Assembly (NCBI GenBank): GCA_020353135.1
Contig: CP070688.1
Location: 803,804-810,370 of the forward strand
Origin: Chloroflexota bacterium
GTDB taxonomy: Bacteria > Chloroflexota > Anaerolineae > Promineifilales > Promineifilaceae
DNA length: 6,567 bases
Reading direction: 5' to 3'
Part shown: one piece after another, positions 5,493-6,567 of the stretch
How positions within the stretch are numbered: position 1 is the first letter of the stretch
Layout of the letters: every line of letters begins with the position of its first letter
Notes under the pieces: generated by a model
Databases searched by the model: none
What the model was told of the DNA's origin: nothing
The model's input: only the letters and a program-made list of their open reading frames with translations
Position numbers and translations under genes: made by a program

Positions 5493-5527
5493 AAAGGCGG
5501 GACGAGGCGGATGGTCCTCGTCCCGCC
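5491..5527 (-). terminator. Strong intrinsic terminator for leftward transcription
   Basis: GGCGGGACGAGG (5496-5507) and CCTCGTCCCGCC (5516-5527) form a perfect 12-bp GC-rich stem with an 8-nt loop. On the minus strand the stem is followed directly by five T residues (complement of 5491-5495), the classical intrinsic layout. It would end transcripts of the TerB gene about 250 nt past its stop. Rightward transcripts from the SLATT gene meet the stem without a T-run, so termination there would be weaker. Confidence 0.85.
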
Positions 5528-5630
5528 GAATGTTGGGCCACGTCCAGGTTGGCGGCACTTGGCCGGTGTGGAGAACGACGCTGCCGCCGCCGGTTGTTTA
5601 ACCCAATCAGTTGTCCTAAAGGACCAATTG
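5491..5630 (-). ncRNA. Hypothetical leftward small RNA ending at the terminator
   Basis: A perfect TATAAT on the minus strand (5642-5637) would start transcription near 5630. The strong terminator ends about 135-140 nt later, giving a small-RNA-sized transcript whose 5' end can fold GTCC-TTTA-GGAC (complement of 5613-5624). The -35 region, TTCCGC at 17-bp spacing, is a poor match. The interval may simply be the 3' UTR of the TerB gene. No known RNA family is recognised. Confidence 0.2.
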
Positions 5631-5778
5631 CTATGGATTATATAGATCCTTATGGGTCCGCGGAATATCACATTTGTCCTGTAACTCCGGTCATGGGGTA
5701 CCGCGGGGGCATGCCTGGGTTATTGACAGGAGACAAGCGGGGGCGATTGTGCTGCGGTGAGCTGTGGGTACGCTGGTG

Positions 5779-6567
5779 CTACGCTTGGGCTGGTCGTTCT
5801 TCGCCCAGGACCTTGAGCTTGGCGTCGATGAAGTCTTTATGGGTCAGGTTCAGGCCGCGGGCGATGACGCGGATCTCTTCGGTCTCCTCGACGGACATAT
5901 CGCCGTCGGCGGCCGAGATGGCGAATAGCACCTCGACGACCTGCCGTCGCTCGGCCTCGGTGGCTCCGGTAGCCAGCTCGCGCATCATGCGGAAGGTGTC
6001 GTAGGTAGCGTCGACGGCCGAGACGGCAACTTCGACTACGAAAGAGGCCGCCTCATGGCTGACGGCCCAAATGTCCTGGAAAATGGTCACCATGTCGGCG
6101 AATTCGGCGTCGGTCACCTGGTTGTCAAGTTGAGCGATCTTGGCCATGAGGCCGCCAACCAGGCTCAGCTTGCGCAGCTCGTCATCGGTCAATCCCAACT
6201 CGGTCGAGTCGATGTGCAGCCGCTGCTCGACGGCATAGTAGACCTTGTTCTTGATGAAGTCGTCGAAGTAGGCTTCCCTGTTTGGGGCGTTGGCCACGGC
6301 ATCCGAGCGACGTTTCATGGCCCCGCCCAGCAGCCGCTGTAAGCCCCCCACTCCAACCGATTCGATATCGGCCTGGATTTGGGTCACCAATTCTCGCTCT
6401 TCCGGACCGACCTCGCCGTCGGCTTCGATCATGTTTTGCAGGGCGTCGTTGACGATTTGCTTATCGGCCGGCGAACGCAGCGCGTTTTGCAGATCGGCTA
6501 CCAGGCGGGCCCTCTCTTGGTCGCCCACCGGGGTCTCGATATACATGTCCAGCCGGGCCCATTCCTG
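5779..6567 (-). CDS. TerB-domain protein (5' end outside window)
   Basis: At least 262 residues are visible; positions here count from the internal Met at 6546. That Met is probably not the start: the frame continues to the window edge (QEWARLD precedes it) and has no ribosome site there. Residues ~1-62, with IEADGEVGPEE around Asp43, look like the second half of one TerB domain. Residues ~122-250 form a complete TerB repeat: AQLDNQVTDAEF (Asp141), then DIWAVSHEAA, then ISAADGDMSVEETEEI (Asp214, Asp216) and a final helix. TerB folds are all-helical with a pseudo-repeat and conserved acidic metal-binding residues. In ter-type systems they are linked to a membrane-associated metal- or phage-stress response, while stand-alone TerB proteins are mostly uncharacterised. 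No membrane segment is visible. It is convergent with the SLATT gene and its transcript probably ends at the 5491-5527 terminator. Confidence 0.8.
   Translation of the reverse strand, partial: QEWARLDMYIETPVGDQERARLVADLQNALRSPADKQIVNDALQNMIEADGEVGPEERELVTQIQADIESVGVGGLQRLLGGAMKRRSDAVANAPNREAYFDDFIKNKVYYAVEQRLHIDSTELGLTDDELRKLSLVGGLMAKIAQLDNQVTDAEFADMVTIFQDIWAVSHEAASFVVEVAVSAVDATYDTFRMMRELATGATEAERRQVVEVLFAISAADGDMSVEETEEIRVIARGLNLTHKDFIDAKLKVLGEERPAQA

Larger units (their letters stand above)
5351..5778. other. 428-bp convergent spacer with several dyads, no supported protein gene
   Basis: The spacer separates the SLATT gene from the convergent TerB gene. It contains a long-armed inverted repeat, an intrinsic terminator for leftward transcripts, and between 5611 and 5680 a locally AT-richer stretch with overlapping dyads. 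Reading frames through it cross the terminator or lack family features. I see nothing definite in 5681-5778. Confidence 0.6.

Noticed and set aside
5723..5751. Perfect TTGACA on the plus strand
   Set aside because: No acceptable -10 box at 16-18 bp spacing and no rightward gene follows.
5462..6004. Plus-strand 180-codon frame across the spacer into the TerB gene
   Set aside because: It crosses the inverted repeat and terminator, runs antisense to a clear TerB domain and resembles no protein family.
1..6567. CRISPR arrays, tRNA or rRNA genes, transposases
   Set aside because: No regularly spaced direct repeats, no cloverleaf-like or rRNA-like stretches and no transposase motifs were seen on either strand.

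Overview
The window comes from a GC-rich bacterial chromosome (mostly about 60% GC by eye). Operon-like packing, an OmpR-type two-component pair, a MacB-type permease and an intergenic purine-rich heptamer array would fit a Chloroflexota-like environmental bacterium. That placement is an impression; no rRNA or other phylogenetic marker is present.

Layout from left to right. (1) 3-458 (+): the C-terminal part of a MacB/FtsX-type ABC transporter permease, cut by the window edge. (2) 459-574: a short convergent spacer with a 14-bp palindrome and an 11-bp-stem hairpin. (3) 575-1318 (-): a complete histidine-phosphatase (phosphoglycerate-mutase-like) protein. (4) 1319-2117: a mostly non-coding region. 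It holds four tandem copies of a heptamer (1360-1387), an AT-richer island with an unrecognised 79-residue leftward ORF (1451-1690), a good sigma70-type promoter overlapped by a dyad (1877-1914), and a hairpin just before the next gene. (5) 2118-3897 (+): an OmpR/PhoB-family response regulator and its membrane histidine kinase. (6) 4020-5350 (+): the most interesting part, a two-gene cassette. The first gene encodes a SLOG-superfamily protein of the LSDAT type, the ligand-binding fold at the N terminus of animal TRPM channels. The second encodes a two-TM membrane protein of the SLATT/DUF4231 type. The Shine-Dalgarno of the second gene lies inside the last codons of the first. (7) 5351-5778: a spacer with a long-armed inverted repeat, a textbook intrinsic terminator for leftward transcription, and several smaller dyads. 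(8) 5779-6567 (-): a TerB-domain protein running off the right edge.

How they may work together. The two-component pair probably forms an operon driven from the promoter near 1877-1905. The LSDAT-SLATT pair follows on the same strand after only 122 bp, so it could be read from the same transcript or from its own weak promoter at 3992-4021. LSDAT and SLATT domains have been proposed from comparative genomics to act in nucleotide-centred conflict or stress systems, with SLOG as sensor or processor of a nucleotide ligand and SLATT as a membrane effector. Here the two halves resemble a split version of a TRPM-like arrangement: a cytosolic ligand sensor plus a separate membrane pore candidate. The convergent TerB gene belongs to another family linked to membrane-associated stress responses, but nothing in the sequence proves that it works with the cassette.
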